A stretch of 64,000 bases of DNA from Nitrospirales bacterium. Its GTDB lineage: Bacteria; Nitrospirota; Nitrospiria; Nitrospirales; UBA8639. Positions 1 to 8,416 of the stretch are shown here, in pieces (position 1 is the first letter of the stretch; the number at the start of each line of letters is the position of its first letter). The stretch lies in assembly GCA_022828225.1 (NCBI GenBank), contig JAJEJG010000001.1:1-64000 (forward strand), given 5' to 3'. The notes beneath the pieces were generated by a model. It searched no databases. It was not told the origin of the DNA and worked only from the letters and a program-made list of their open reading frames with translations. The translations under genes and the position numbers were made by a program.

Positions 1-67
1 GAATGAGCAATTTCCACTTCCGGACATAATTGCGGTAGAGGGTCTTATCCTGAGTATTGTGTCGCAT
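1..67 (-). CDS. 5' end of an unidentified gene, cut by the window edge
   Basis: A minus-strand reading frame opens with ATG at 67 and runs off the left edge, giving 22 residues that begin MRHNTQDKTLYRNYVRKW. A clear Shine-Dalgarno (GGAGG) lies 7 bases before the ATG, which is why this short end is believed to be a gene. The residues are basic and rich in aromatics, but too few remain to name a family. The next gene on the right is on the opposite strand, so 68-257 is a divergent intergenic region. Confidence 0.5.
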   Translation of the reverse strand, partial: MRHNTQDKTLYRNYVRKWKLLI

Positions 68-133
68 GGGTTCGCCTCCAGATGATGGGATGAGTGACCC
101 TACATTCTGTCAACGAATTAGTGAACATCTACA

Positions 134-158
134 ATCCCCGACGTTTGTAATCGGGGAT
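134..158. repeat. Short palindromic repeat unit (ATCCCCGA...TCGGGGAT)
   Basis: ATCCCCGA at 134-141 pairs perfectly with TCGGGGAT at 151-158 around a 9-base loop. The same words, including the loop text ttacaaacg and the neighbouring phrase aaagaccctggatcc, recur in the opposite orientation around 28941-29094. It therefore behaves as a dispersed intergenic repeat and not as a one-off hairpin. No gene lies within it. Confidence 0.6.
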
Positions 159-185
159 CCAGGGTCTTTGCCTTTGTCGTCGGTC

Positions 186-225
186 TTTCCCCTCCTTTGT
201 AAGGAGGGGTGAAGGGGAGGTAGAG
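186..225. repeat. Dispersed 40-bp GC-rich repeat, copy 1
   Basis: This 40-base stretch, built around CCCCTCCTTTGTAAGGAGGGG, matches 26895-26934 at all but one base. It contains an inverted repeat (CCCCTCCTT / AAGGAGGGG) and sits between genes, as expected of REP-type elements. A weaker echo of its tail (caggggaggtaga) occurs near 59218. Confidence 0.75.
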
Positions 226-257
226 GCATTTCGAGAGAAAGATGCATAGTCTTACTG

Positions 258-560
258 ATGGTTGTGGAGGGAATACTGCTCTGGAGCTGTGCGACTCCAG
301 GCGTTCTCAAAGAGAACGAAACTGACAGCCCCGGTCCGGCCGACGTGGCGACCATGGAGCAGCCCAAGGACCGCACCTGCGACGCCGGGAAATATCGGAC
401 ACTCATCGGGCGACCTAAAGTGGAGATCGACATCACTGCCCTGCCTCGACCCTTGCGGGTCTATCCTGCCGGCAGCCGGATCACCATGGATTACAGGCCG
501 GAGCGATTGAACATCGTCATCGGACCTGATGGGCACGTGGTCAATGTCCGATGCGGGTAA
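258..560 (+). CDS. Inhibitor I78-family protein
   Basis: This is a 100-residue protein. From about residue 41 it matches the I78 peptidase-inhibitor fold: CDAGKYRTLIGRP, then the RVYPAGS, TMDYRPERLN and PDGHVVNVRCG segments that form the conserved C-terminal half. Members are small serine-protease inhibitors, often exported. The N-terminus (MVVEGILLWSCATPG) is hydrophobic with a Cys and may be a shortened lipoprotein-like signal. It stands alone, with a dispersed repeat just upstream. The start is uncertain; the family match to the C-terminal 60 residues is good. Confidence 0.75.
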   Translation: MVVEGILLWSCATPGVLKENETDSPGPADVATMEQPKDRTCDAGKYRTLIGRPKVEIDITALPRPLRVYPAGSRITMDYRPERLNIVIGPDGHVVNVRCG

Positions 561-683
561 GCTCTCGACCCTTAGGCCAACGGGGCACATTTCCCGATGC
601 AAGCAGAGTCTGACACGTCAACGGTCAGGCGGTCGCTCGACGTGCAGGCCGGTGATCCTTGACGTTCGTTGAGATTCCAATGT

Positions 684-1322
684 TTAGATTTTGTGATTTC
701 CTGGTGCAGACCGGGCGGCTTCTCTCGCCAGTTGATCGACCAACTCGTTATACGGTTCGCCGGAATGGGCTTGCACTTTGTGCCACGTGAGGGTCATTCC
801 CAAGGCCCGGACCCGTTCCGCGTATGCTTGAGTAAAGGACGTCCGGGCTTTCCACGTCCCATCCACCCAACTGGCCAGCCCCTGATAGTCGAAATGGACC
901 TCCGCGGCTGCAATGCCGCGCGCCCGGCACCATTCCAATGCCTGCAAGACCGCCTGTATTTCTCCTGCCACGTTGCGATGCCGGCGCGCTTCGGCAGGCA
1001 CGTCATGCCCGCTCGCGCGGTGGAGTTCCCCTCCGCCATCGAAAATGACGTAAGCCCAGCCGAAGTTCAGGCGTCCCGTGCTGCTCGGCAGACATGACCC
1101 GTCGACCCAAACGTGTATGGTGCCGGTGGTCGGAAGGGTCCCGGTTGGTGGAAGGCCGGTCGTCGCATCGGGGTGGGATTCTCCCATAAACGACAAGGCT
1201 TGAGCTTTCGTTGGAAAGGCTTTGTAGACGGCTCCGGGAAATCCCTTGACCTGCTCTTCACACGAGGGCCAGGTGGTATAGACCCCGGGCCGGCGCCCCT
1301 TGCGCACGGCGTAGAATTTCAC
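684..1322 (-). CDS. rnhA: Ribonuclease HI with N-terminal hybrid-binding domain
   Basis: The protein has 212 residues. Residues 1-50 (KFYAVRKGRRPGVYTTW...AFPTKAQALSFM) form the small RNA/DNA-hybrid-binding domain also called the caulimovirus viroplasmin domain. Residues 75-205 form the RNase H fold with the four acidic catalytic residues visible: VDGS, AGEIQ, FDYQGLASW and NELVDQLARE. It cuts the RNA strand of RNA-DNA hybrids. The start is GTG, 5 bases after the stop of the upstream lipoprotein gene, with AAGGGTGA as ribosome site, so the two genes are probably co-transcribed and translationally linked. Confidence 0.9.
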   Translation of the reverse strand: MKFYAVRKGRRPGVYTTWPSCEEQVKGFPGAVYKAFPTKAQALSFMGESHPDATTGLPPTGTLPTTGTIHVWVDGSCLPSSTGRLNFGWAYVIFDGGGELHRASGHDVPAEARRHRNVAGEIQAVLQALEWCRARGIAAAEVHFDYQGLASWVDGTWKARTSFTQAYAERVRALGMTLTWHKVQAHSGEPYNELVDQLAREAARSAPGNHKI

Positions 1323-1327
1323 GGCGT

Positions 1328-2494
1328 TTATTCACCCTTCAGCCGTTTCACGCGTTCCAGGACGAACCTGATGCGTTTGGCTTCCTTGGGAATCCCTTGG
1401 ACCAGGGCGACATACGTTTCGTATTCTTCGATCGCCCGGCGGGTATCGATCTGTTCCAGGCTTTGTGCCAGATTGAACCGTGCTTCGGGATAGTTCGGGG
1501 CAAGGACGAGCGCCCGTTTGAAGAGTTCGATGGCGCGGGACGTCTGGCGTTGTTCGTCCAGGACCCGGCCGAGATTGCTGATGATCACCGGAGAATTGGG
1601 GCGAAGCGAGAGGGCCTGCTCCAGTTCGCGTTGCGCGTCGGCCAGTTGGTCCTGGTCCCGAAGCGCCAGGCCCAGTCGATGGTGCGCTTCGGCGACGCGA
1701 GCCTCGTCCTTGAGCCCAAGTTGAATGGATCGCCGGTAGGCGTCCACGGCAATCTTGGGCTGGGCGGTGCCGCAGGACCCGAATAACGCGGCTTCCCCTC
1801 GCGCGAATTGCTGAAGGCCCGGGAAGTCGTCGCTTGAGTCCGTCTCCGGCGAGGATTCGCCCGGCGTCGCGGACCGGCTTCGGTTGAGATCCGGCAGAAA
1901 GGTCTCATGATAACTTGACAGGAGTTGCTCGTACGGATCGATCGCCATGGAAGCCACGAGTAACGTCGGGTCACCCTCACTCTCCAGCACCAGGTATTGG
2001 GTCGTGCTGGTGTAATCCCCGGTCCGGTACAGGACCGCGGATCGCGCGCCCTCTTGGGAAAGGAGCTGCGTGGGGTCGATGTAGAACGTGGACGACGGGC
2101 GGAGTTCGGATAACGTTTGCTTCAGTACGGGATACGGTTTCAAGGACAGCCCGTTGTTATAGCGAAACACGGCCCCGACCAGACGCTGCTCATCATTGAA
2201 AAAGTAAAACCGGTCGTGGTCGGCCTGTCCGCTTTGCGCCGAACGTTGCAGTTGTTCTCCCGACCCCCAGGGCACTTGTTCATAGCGGAGGCCTTGCCAG
2301 TGTTTGACGACACTCTCCTTGGCGTCGCACAGGCGCGACGCGCCCAACAATTCGAGGTCGCTCGCTGACGGAGGGAGCATCGGGTCGAGACGGGGCGCAG
2401 GCGTGGGTCCGCAGGCCGTCAGCAGGCCCAGCCACAAGACACACAACCACGCCCCTGGCGGGTTTATTGCTGAGCGGGTGGGGAAAAACCTCAA
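1328..2494 (-). CDS. TPR-repeat lipoprotein
   Basis: The frame is open to 2782, but the upstream part runs through tRNA-Val, so the start must lie below 2530. The best choice is TTG at 2494, giving 388 residues that begin with a lipoprotein signal ending in LGLLTAC-G (lipobox). The C-terminal 160 residues hold TPR-type helices (AHHRLGLALRDQDQLADAQRELEQAL, NLGRVLDEQRQTSRAIELFKRAL, ARFNLAQSLEQIDTRRAIEEYE). This suggests a membrane-anchored scaffold protein facing the periplasm. The central region of about 200 residues is not recognised. It lies between the tRNA and rnhA on the same strand. Confidence 0.7.
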   Translation of the reverse strand: MRFFPTRSAINPPGAWLCVLWLGLLTACGPTPAPRLDPMLPPSASDLELLGASRLCDAKESVVKHWQGLRYEQVPWGSGEQLQRSAQSGQADHDRFYFFNDEQRLVGAVFRYNNGLSLKPYPVLKQTLSELRPSSTFYIDPTQLLSQEGARSAVLYRTGDYTSTTQYLVLESEGDPTLLVASMAIDPYEQLLSSYHETFLPDLNRSRSATPGESSPETDSSDDFPGLQQFARGEAALFGSCGTAQPKIAVDAYRRSIQLGLKDEARVAEAHHRLGLALRDQDQLADAQRELEQALSLRPNSPVIISNLGRVLDEQRQTSRAIELFKRALVLAPNYPEARFNLAQSLEQIDTRRAIEEYETYVALVQGIPKEAKRIRFVLERVKRLKGE

Positions 2495-2529
2495 GCTCGA
2501 CCTGTGTCGTTCAATGAAGAATGGAGGAA

Positions 2530-2604
2530 TGGTGGGCGATACTGGTATCGAACCAGTGGCCTCTTCCGTGTGAGGGAAGCGCTCTCCCACTGAGCTAATC
2601 GCCC
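2530..2604 (-). tRNA. tRNA-Val (anticodon CAC)
   Basis: A full cloverleaf of 75 bases can be folded on the minus strand. The acceptor stem is GGGCGAT/ATCGCCC, the D arm GCTC/GAGC, the anticodon stem CTTCC/GGAAG with loop CTCACAC (anticodon CAC, reading GUG valine codons), and the T arm ACTGG-TTCGATA-CCAGT. Discriminator A is followed by an encoded CCA at 2530-2532. It precedes the TPR lipoprotein gene by about 35 bases on the same strand. Confidence 0.97.
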
Positions 2605-2736
2605 ACATGAGAAGTCTATCATAGCCCGTTGATTCCTGACAATGAACCGCGCGTATGTGAACGGTTCGTGGAGGGAGGCGTTGACAGCACATAGGGTTGC
2701 CCACATAGGATGACAGGCTGTGCGGGTGGCAAGGTG

Positions 2737-3720
2737 ATGGACGATTTCGAGAGACAATCTGTCGGGAATTCGCATCCGGCAAAGCACGTTCCGACGCGCG
2801 GCATTCCGTCCTGGTTGAGGCTGGTTCAAGACGGTTTTCTCGTATGGGTCATGCTCGGCGCCGCCTGGGGTTGGTTCATGCCGGGTCCTGCCGCCTCCGG
2901 GAAAATTTGGATTCCCGAAGCCTTGGCCGCCGTGATGCTCGGGATGGGACTGACGCTGACGCACCGGGATGTGCTCACCCTGCGTCAGGGAGGCCGGATG
3001 TTGCTGTTGGGCGTGGCCTTGCAGTACGTGGTAATGCCGCTGGGGGCGTGGGGCATCGCGACCATCCTGGGCCTGCCGAAACTGTTGGCGCTCGGCGTGA
3101 TCCTGGTCGGTGCCTGTCCCGGGGGGACGGCCTCGAACGTGGTGGCCTACCTCGCCCGGGGCGACGTGGCGTTATCCGTGGGCATGACGACGGTCTCGAC
3201 GTTGCTCAGCCCGCTCTTGACGCCCCTGTGGATTTGGCTTCTCGCCTCCACGTGGTTGGCCATTGACCCGCTCCCGCTTTTATGGACGGTGACGAAGATC
3301 GTCTTGTTGCCGGTGGTTGCGGGCATGTTTCTTCGCCGCGTGTGGCAACCGGGTCCCCGGTTTCTTGAAGGCGTGCTGCCGCTCCTGTCGATGGTCATGA
3401 TCGCCTGGATCGTCGGGGTCATCGTCGGGTTGAATCACGATCATCTCCACGTGGCCGGCCTGGTGGTGCTGGCCGTGGTCCTCCATAACGCGCTGGGCTT
3501 GACGCTCGGGTATTGGGGATCTCGACTGGGGAACGTTTCGCCTCGCCTTTGCCGAACCGTGGCCCTCGAAGTCGGCATGCAGAATTCCGGGCTGGCCGTG
3601 GCCCTGGCCGTGGCGCATTTCGGCCCGGTGGCCGCCGTCCCCGGCGCGGTGTTCAGTATCTGGCACAACGTGACCGGCCCCCTGTTGGCGACGATCTGGC
3701 GCCGGTCGCATAGAGCGTGA
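2737..3720 (+). CDS. Bile acid:sodium symporter (BASS) family transporter
   Basis: An integral membrane protein of about 327 residues with nine or ten hydrophobic segments. Family signatures are visible: MLGMGLTLTHRDV in the second helix, LGVILVGACPGGTASNVVAYLARGDVALS in the crossing-helix core, and ALEVGMQNSGLAVALA near the C-terminus. BASS members take up organic anions with sodium; the substrate here cannot be read from sequence. An in-frame ATG nine codons upstream (2710) is an alternative start. It stands alone, divergent from the tRNA/lipoprotein unit. Confidence 0.88.
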   Translation: MDDFERQSVGNSHPAKHVPTRGIPSWLRLVQDGFLVWVMLGAAWGWFMPGPAASGKIWIPEALAAVMLGMGLTLTHRDVLTLRQGGRMLLLGVALQYVVMPLGAWGIATILGLPKLLALGVILVGACPGGTASNVVAYLARGDVALSVGMTTVSTLLSPLLTPLWIWLLASTWLAIDPLPLLWTVTKIVLLPVVAGMFLRRVWQPGPRFLEGVLPLLSMVMIAWIVGVIVGLNHDHLHVAGLVVLAVVLHNALGLTLGYWGSRLGNVSPRLCRTVALEVGMQNSGLAVALAVAHFGPVAAVPGAVFSIWHNVTGPLLATIWRRSHRA

Positions 3721-3857
3721 ATCTCGCTGCAATGCGGTCCGTCACTCAGTAACGGTTCAGTCCTTCATGCCGTTTGTTATCGGCACGTTATCGCTCAAGC
3801 CAATCCCTCGCCAATCAACAACAAATAGTAGTTATAGCCATAGATTTATACAACATC

Positions 3858-3886
3858 TTGACTTGATAAGTGTAACTTGCTAAGTT
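3858..3886 (+). promoter_or_regulatory. Possible promoter for the Pal-like gene
   Basis: TTGACT at 3858-3863 is followed after 17 bases by TAAGTT at 3881-3886. It lies in an AT-rich 250-base gap and about 85 bases before the gene start. The -35 match is good, the -10 weak, so this is only a candidate. Confidence 0.25.
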
Positions 3887-3970
3887 TTATAAATTAAGGT
3901 GTTTGGCTGGTAGGCGCTCGGCGTCACGCATGCGCCGGTTAGAGGATGCAACAGAAAAGGAGGGTTCTGC

Positions 3971-5047
3971 ATGGCCACCATAAAAGCGAAGAGTGTCGTG
4001 ACTCTGCTTGTCATCGGCATAGGTCTGTTGGTGACGTTATCAGCATGTGAGAATTCGAAACATGCGGAAGTCATGAGTACGGAAGATTTATGGGCAGACG
4101 GCCAAACGGCGACAGTTCCTGATGCGGATACGCAGACAGAGATAGAGGCACAGAGTGCTCAACCCGGCGGTTCATTCGAGGGACAATCCATCGACGAGGA
4201 GCTATTGGGCTTGTCGGAACCCCTCGTGTTCGCCCCGGAACCTCCACCGAGTCCGGACTCACCGGCTCGCGATGCATCCGAGTCCGATGCTGAGACGACA
4301 CCTGCTCCTGAAGCGGCATTTTCCGCTCCTGCGCGTGTTCTTCCGAAAGGATATTCGGAATCCCCGCGTGTCGAACGGAGCCCGGGATCGGACTACGTTC
4401 CCGACTCACCCCCTCAAGTTTTTCGGGATGCCCGTGTCAGGGAGTTTGGTGTCAGTGTCTTGGACCAGCCGGCGAAGGAAATCGTCCAGGCTGAGGAACT
4501 GGCACCGGTGCCGCCACCGCCACCTGCAGCAGCGCCGTCACCCGTGAATGAGGTTGCGGAGAAGACCTTGTCCACCGAGGAACCCGTTGCCGAGCCGGAG
4601 ATGGAGATCGCCAAACTCGAACCATCCGATTTCATTCACGAAGCGCCCGGGCCGGCGCTGGAAGCCGGCCGCGTTGAAACGGGTGTGGAGTCGGAGTTGG
4701 CCGACGTCTTTTTTGATTTCGATCAATATGCAATTCAGTCCAGTGCCATCCCCGTATTGGAGAAGAATGCCGAACTGCTGAAACAGGCCTATAAGACATC
4801 CAGCGTGCTGATCGAAGGCCATTGTGACGAACGTGGGACAGGGGAGTATAACCTGGAATTGGGGAAACGCCGGGCGCAAGCCGTCAAAGAGTATCTGGTT
4901 GATCTGGGAATCGAGGAATCCAGACTTCAAATTGCCAGCTACGGGAAAGAAAAACCGTTCTGCGCGGAATCCACGCCGAGTTGCTGGCAAAATAATCGAC
5001 GCGGGCATTTTGTGCAGCGCGTCCTCCAGACCTCCTTGTCAAAGTGA
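3971..5047 (+). CDS. pal: Peptidoglycan-associated (Pal/OmpA-type) lipoprotein
   Basis: The protein has 358 residues. The N-terminus is a lipoprotein signal (VTLLVIGIGLLVTLSAC; lipid Cys about residue 26). A long acidic, proline-rich linker of about 200 residues follows, with runs such as VPPPPPAAAPSP. The last 115 residues are an OmpA-like peptidoglycan-binding domain: DVFFDFDQYAIQ, LIEGHCDERGTGEYNLELGKRRAQAV and the Pal-type ending CWQNNRRGHFV. Pal tethers the outer membrane to the cell wall with the Tol complex. The linker is much longer than in classical Pal (about 170 residues in total), and no tol genes are nearby. Its 3' end is duplicated at 6674. Confidence 0.85.
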   Translation: MATIKAKSVVTLLVIGIGLLVTLSACENSKHAEVMSTEDLWADGQTATVPDADTQTEIEAQSAQPGGSFEGQSIDEELLGLSEPLVFAPEPPPSPDSPARDASESDAETTPAPEAAFSAPARVLPKGYSESPRVERSPGSDYVPDSPPQVFRDARVREFGVSVLDQPAKEIVQAEELAPVPPPPPAAAPSPVNEVAEKTLSTEEPVAEPEMEIAKLEPSDFIHEAPGPALEAGRVETGVESELADVFFDFDQYAIQSSAIPVLEKNAELLKQAYKTSSVLIEGHCDERGTGEYNLELGKRRAQAVKEYLVDLGIEESRLQIASYGKEKPFCAESTPSCWQNNRRGHFVQRVLQTSLSK

Positions 5048-5126
5048 GTGGACGCAGAAAGTTGCGCAACCCAAGCTTGGGTAGAGAGGACCGGATGTCG
5101 CCGGAAGAATCCGTGAGACGCGAAGA

Positions 5127-6605
5127 TCACGGGGCAGTGGCAAGGTGTCGGGTTAGGGCCAGGACGAAACGGGCGGCTGTACCGAGCCTGTCGGCTTGGA
5201 TGGTCTCCGGGGTGTCGGAGGCCTGATGAAAATGAGGATGGGGCCCAGCCGTGACCACCGCCACAGTGGGAATGCCGGCTTTGGCAAACGGTACGTGATC
5301 GCCTCCGGGAAAGAACCCGTAGAGTTTGACGGCCTCGGATAACCCGGCCTGTTCAGCCGCGCGGGCGGCAACCTCCTTCGACATGTTGGTAACCCCGACG
5401 GTGAGTTCGCCATTGCCCGAGCCCACGTGATCCACATTGATCATGGCGACGGTGTTCGCCAAGGGATGCGTGGGATGCCGAACGTACCAGGTCGCTCCCA
5501 GCAGGTTTTGTTCTTCCCCGCTGAATGATGCGAACAGAATCGTTCGCTTGGGCGACGGATCGTTCTTCAGAATACGCGCGAGTTCCAACAACACGGCCGT
5601 CCCCGACGCGTTGTCGTCGGCGCCGGGAAAGAGCAGTCCCGCCTGGTTTCCGAAATGATCGCGATGCGCTCCGAGAATCACGACGTCGTCTTTCAGGACC
5701 GGATCGCGGCCGGGAATCGCGGCCAACACGTTGACCAGCGACCCCGCCTGCCGCTGAGCCTCCCATTGCACGTGTACCAGGCTGTTGAGCGCTCTCGATT
5801 GGACCATGCGATCCTCGTTCAAGCTGGTTTGGATATCCATGACCGACAAGGCTTGCGCGTCGAACATGGCCGTTCCGATCTCGCCGCCGATCCAAACTCC
5901 GGGTAACGGCCGGTCGTCACCGGCATTCGTGTAAAACGCCAATGGCTGGCGTCCCATGCCACGGCGCGCGGCGTATCGACTCAACACCGGCCCGGTGAAG
6001 GTGATAAAACCCGCAGCGCCTTTTTCCCGGGCGATTCGTTCTTTTTCCGCGTGGTGTACGTGGAGAGGATAATGTGACGGTTTTCCTCGTAAGAACATGA
6101 CCACACGGTCGCGGACTGCCACACCTTCATATTCATCCCACCCGCGCGCAGGGTCCGCGATGCCGTACCCCACGAAGACCAGAGGGGCCGTGAGATTGAC
6201 AGAAGGTGAGTCAAGGACCGGAAGAAACTGAGAGCCCAATTGCGGGACGATGGTGTCCGGTGCAGGTTCCCCGGAAAAAGAAAACTCCAGGGTCGCAGGG
6301 GCCTCGAACTGCGTGACTGTTACGGGGCCCGTCTGTCCCCATGGCATCCGTTGTTGCGTGCCTATGTGCTCCTGACCGGCAGGGGACAGGCTGAGCTGTT
6401 CAAAACGCTCGGCGACGTATTCCGCCGAGCGACGTCCGCCCTCCGAGCCGGCTTGTCGTCCGGCAAAGTCGGGATGACTCAGGATGCGAATGTCCCGCAT
6501 CATGCGAGGAAGGTCTGGCAGGGTGACACGATCGACCGCGTCAACGTGAAGCGTGAGTGCAACGAGCCCGCTGATGAATGTGATTGTAAAGAGGGCCGGT
6601 TTCAT
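5127..6605 (-). CDS. Secreted M28-family zinc aminopeptidase
   Basis: The protein has 492 residues with an N-terminal signal peptide (KPALFTITFISGLVALTLHVDA). A protease-associated (PA) insert is visible around residues 145-225 (VFVGYGIADPARGWDEYEGV). The M28 catalytic part has the zinc ligands and catalytic residues in order: GAHRDHFG, PGADDNASGTAVLLELAR, SFSGEEQNLLGATWYV, INVDHVG and a final HFHQASDTPE. Substrate unknown; related enzymes trim peptides outside the cytoplasm. It lies between the intact pal gene and a remnant of a second copy, both on the opposite strand. Confidence 0.9.
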   Translation of the reverse strand: MKPALFTITFISGLVALTLHVDAVDRVTLPDLPRMMRDIRILSHPDFAGRQAGSEGGRRSAEYVAERFEQLSLSPAGQEHIGTQQRMPWGQTGPVTVTQFEAPATLEFSFSGEPAPDTIVPQLGSQFLPVLDSPSVNLTAPLVFVGYGIADPARGWDEYEGVAVRDRVVMFLRGKPSHYPLHVHHAEKERIAREKGAAGFITFTGPVLSRYAARRGMGRQPLAFYTNAGDDRPLPGVWIGGEIGTAMFDAQALSVMDIQTSLNEDRMVQSRALNSLVHVQWEAQRQAGSLVNVLAAIPGRDPVLKDDVVILGAHRDHFGNQAGLLFPGADDNASGTAVLLELARILKNDPSPKRTILFASFSGEEQNLLGATWYVRHPTHPLANTVAMINVDHVGSGNGELTVGVTNMSKEVAARAAEQAGLSEAVKLYGFFPGGDHVPFAKAGIPTVAVVTAGPHPHFHQASDTPETIQADRLGTAARFVLALTRHLATAP

Positions 6606-6673
6606 AGACCTTACTATCCCATACTGCGCGGTTTATTGATATGCCCTGAGAAAACCTACAATACCTTGACTAA

Positions 6674-6808
6674 GCCAGTTACGGGAAAGAAAAACCTTTT
6701 TGCGCGGAATCCATGCCAAGCTGCTGGCAAGATAATCGACGCGGACATTTTGTGCAGCGCGTCCTCCGGACCTCCTTGTCAAAGTGAGCGGACGCAGAAA
6801 GTTGCGCA
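6674..6808 (+). pseudogene. Remnant of a second pal gene (3' end only)
   Basis: These 135 bases match 4934-5068, the last 37 codons of the Pal-like gene plus some 3' flank, at roughly 90% identity. The frame is intact to the same TGA (6785-6787) and still reads SYGKEKPFCAESMPSCWQDN and onward. Most differences are silent third-position changes, as expected if the copy was once a working gene before truncation. Upstream homology stops abruptly at about 6674, and no start codon or signal remains. Confidence 0.85.
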
Positions 6809-6875
6809 GGTCGAGCTTGCGGGGACATGATAAGGCAACATCGGCACCTAATATGTCCCTTCACGGGCTGCGCAC

Positions 6876-8345
6876 GTGCGGAAACTCGAAACACTGAATT
6901 TTGACAACACCTATGCCCGGTTGCCCGAAGTCTTCTTTGAACGGGTGATGCCCACGGGCTTCGAATCCTCCCACCTGGTCAGTTTCAATCCTTCGGCCGC
7001 GGACTTGATCGACTTGGACCCGGACGAAGCCAAACGTCCGGAGTTCCATGAGGCCATGGGCGGCAAACTGCTTCTGCCGGGCAGTGAGCCTATTGCCATG
7101 CTGTATGCGGGTCACCAGTTCGGTCACTACGTGTCGCCGCTGGGGGACGGCCGGGCGATTTTGCTGGGCGAAGTCCGCAATGGCCGGGGCGAGACCTGGG
7201 ACCTGCACCTGAAAGGTGCGGGGATGACCCGCTTTTCACGGGACGGCGACGGCCGGGCGGTGCTTCGTTCGACGATACGGGAATATCTGTGCGGGGAGGC
7301 CATGCACGGTTTGGGTATCCCGACGACCCGATCCTTGTGTCTCATCGGCAGTGACGAAGCGGTACTGCGGGAAAGCGTGGAGACCGGCGCGATGCTCGTG
7401 CGGATGGCCCCGAGTCACGTCCGGTTCGGGACCTTCGAAATCTTCTTTTATCGCCGTCAACACGAGCACCTCAAGACCCTGGCCGATTACGTGCTGGCCG
7501 GGCATTTCCCGCATCTTGGCGGCGGCCCCGATGTCTACGCGCGATTCTTGCGTGAAGTCGCCGAACGCACCGGCCGGCTGATTGCCCAATGGCAGGCAGT
7601 GGGCTGGGCGCACGGGGTCATGAACACCGATAACATGTCGATCCTGGGCCTGACCCTCGACTATGGACCCTATGGCTTCATGGATGATTTCAACCCGGGG
7701 TTCATTCCCAATCATTCCGACCATCATGGCCGCTACTCGTTTCAGAACCAGCCCGATATCGGGTATTGGAACGTCCGTGCGATTGCCCAGGCCCTGTCCC
7801 CCCTGGTGGAGGAAGCCGACGTGCTGGGGGCCCCTGAAATCTATGAAGCCACCATGCAGCAGACCTATGCGGACTTGATGCAGGCCAAATTGGGCTTGAA
7901 AGAAGCCCGCGAAGGAGACGACAAGCTCCGGCGCGATCTGCTCGCGCTCATGCATAGCAACCACGTGGACTACACGAATTTCTTTCGGGCGCTTGGAACC
8001 TTCACCCAGGATGACCCCTCGGCGAACGGGCATCTGCGCGATCAATTCCTCGACCGGGAAGGATTCGACTGGTGGGCGGACCGGTATCGCGCCCGGCTCA
8101 AAGCCGAGCACAGCGTGGACACCGACCGCAAGGTACGCATGGATGCTTGCAATCCCAAATACATGTTGAGGAATTACCTGGTCCAGATCGCGATTGAACG
8201 GGCAGCCCGGCACCGGGATTATTCCGAGATCGACCGCCTGCGGGAACTGCTGAGCCGCCCGTTCGACGACCAGCCCGAGATGCACGAGTATGCCGCCCCG
8301 CCGCCGGACTGGGGCAAGCAGATCGTGGTGAGTTGCTCGTCGTAG
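6876..8345 (+). CDS. selO: SelO (YdiU/UPF0061) protein AMP transferase
   Basis: The protein has 489 residues and a GTG start. It belongs to the pseudokinase-fold SelO family, which transfers AMP from ATP to Ser/Thr/Tyr of target proteins in redox stress. Strong signatures are AMLYAGHQFGHYVSPLGDGRAILLGEV, LHLKGAGMTRFSRDGDGRAVLRSTIREYL, the VLVRMAPSHVRFGTFE-like segment and GVMNTDNMSILGLTLDYGPYGFMDDF. It ends in CSS, so the final Cys is near the position where some eukaryotic members carry selenocysteine. The start sits shortly after the pal remnant. Confidence 0.93.
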   Translation: MRKLETLNFDNTYARLPEVFFERVMPTGFESSHLVSFNPSAADLIDLDPDEAKRPEFHEAMGGKLLLPGSEPIAMLYAGHQFGHYVSPLGDGRAILLGEVRNGRGETWDLHLKGAGMTRFSRDGDGRAVLRSTIREYLCGEAMHGLGIPTTRSLCLIGSDEAVLRESVETGAMLVRMAPSHVRFGTFEIFFYRRQHEHLKTLADYVLAGHFPHLGGGPDVYARFLREVAERTGRLIAQWQAVGWAHGVMNTDNMSILGLTLDYGPYGFMDDFNPGFIPNHSDHHGRYSFQNQPDIGYWNVRAIAQALSPLVEEADVLGAPEIYEATMQQTYADLMQAKLGLKEAREGDDKLRRDLLALMHSNHVDYTNFFRALGTFTQDDPSANGHLRDQFLDREGFDWWADRYRARLKAEHSVDTDRKVRMDACNPKYMLRNYLVQIAIERAARHRDYSEIDRLRELLSRPFDDQPEMHEYAAPPPDWGKQIVVSCSS

Positions 8346-8373
8346 CGGAGGCCCGCCTTATTTCGCCGCACAA

Positions 8374-8412
8374 CCCCCTCTCCCCTGGAGGGAGAGGGCT
8401 GGGGTGAGGGGG
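8374..8412. repeat. REP-type palindrome, CCCTCTCCC family, copy 1
   Basis: A GC-rich inverted repeat (CCCTCTCCC...GGGAGAGGG) is followed by the tail CTGGGGTGAGGGGG. Copies with the same arms and tail occur at 31348-31386 and 59180-59216, always between genes. This copy ends 4 bases before the ATG of the next gene, so its GGTGAGGGGG tail may double as that gene's ribosome site. Confidence 0.8.
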
Positions 8413-8416
8413 CACG

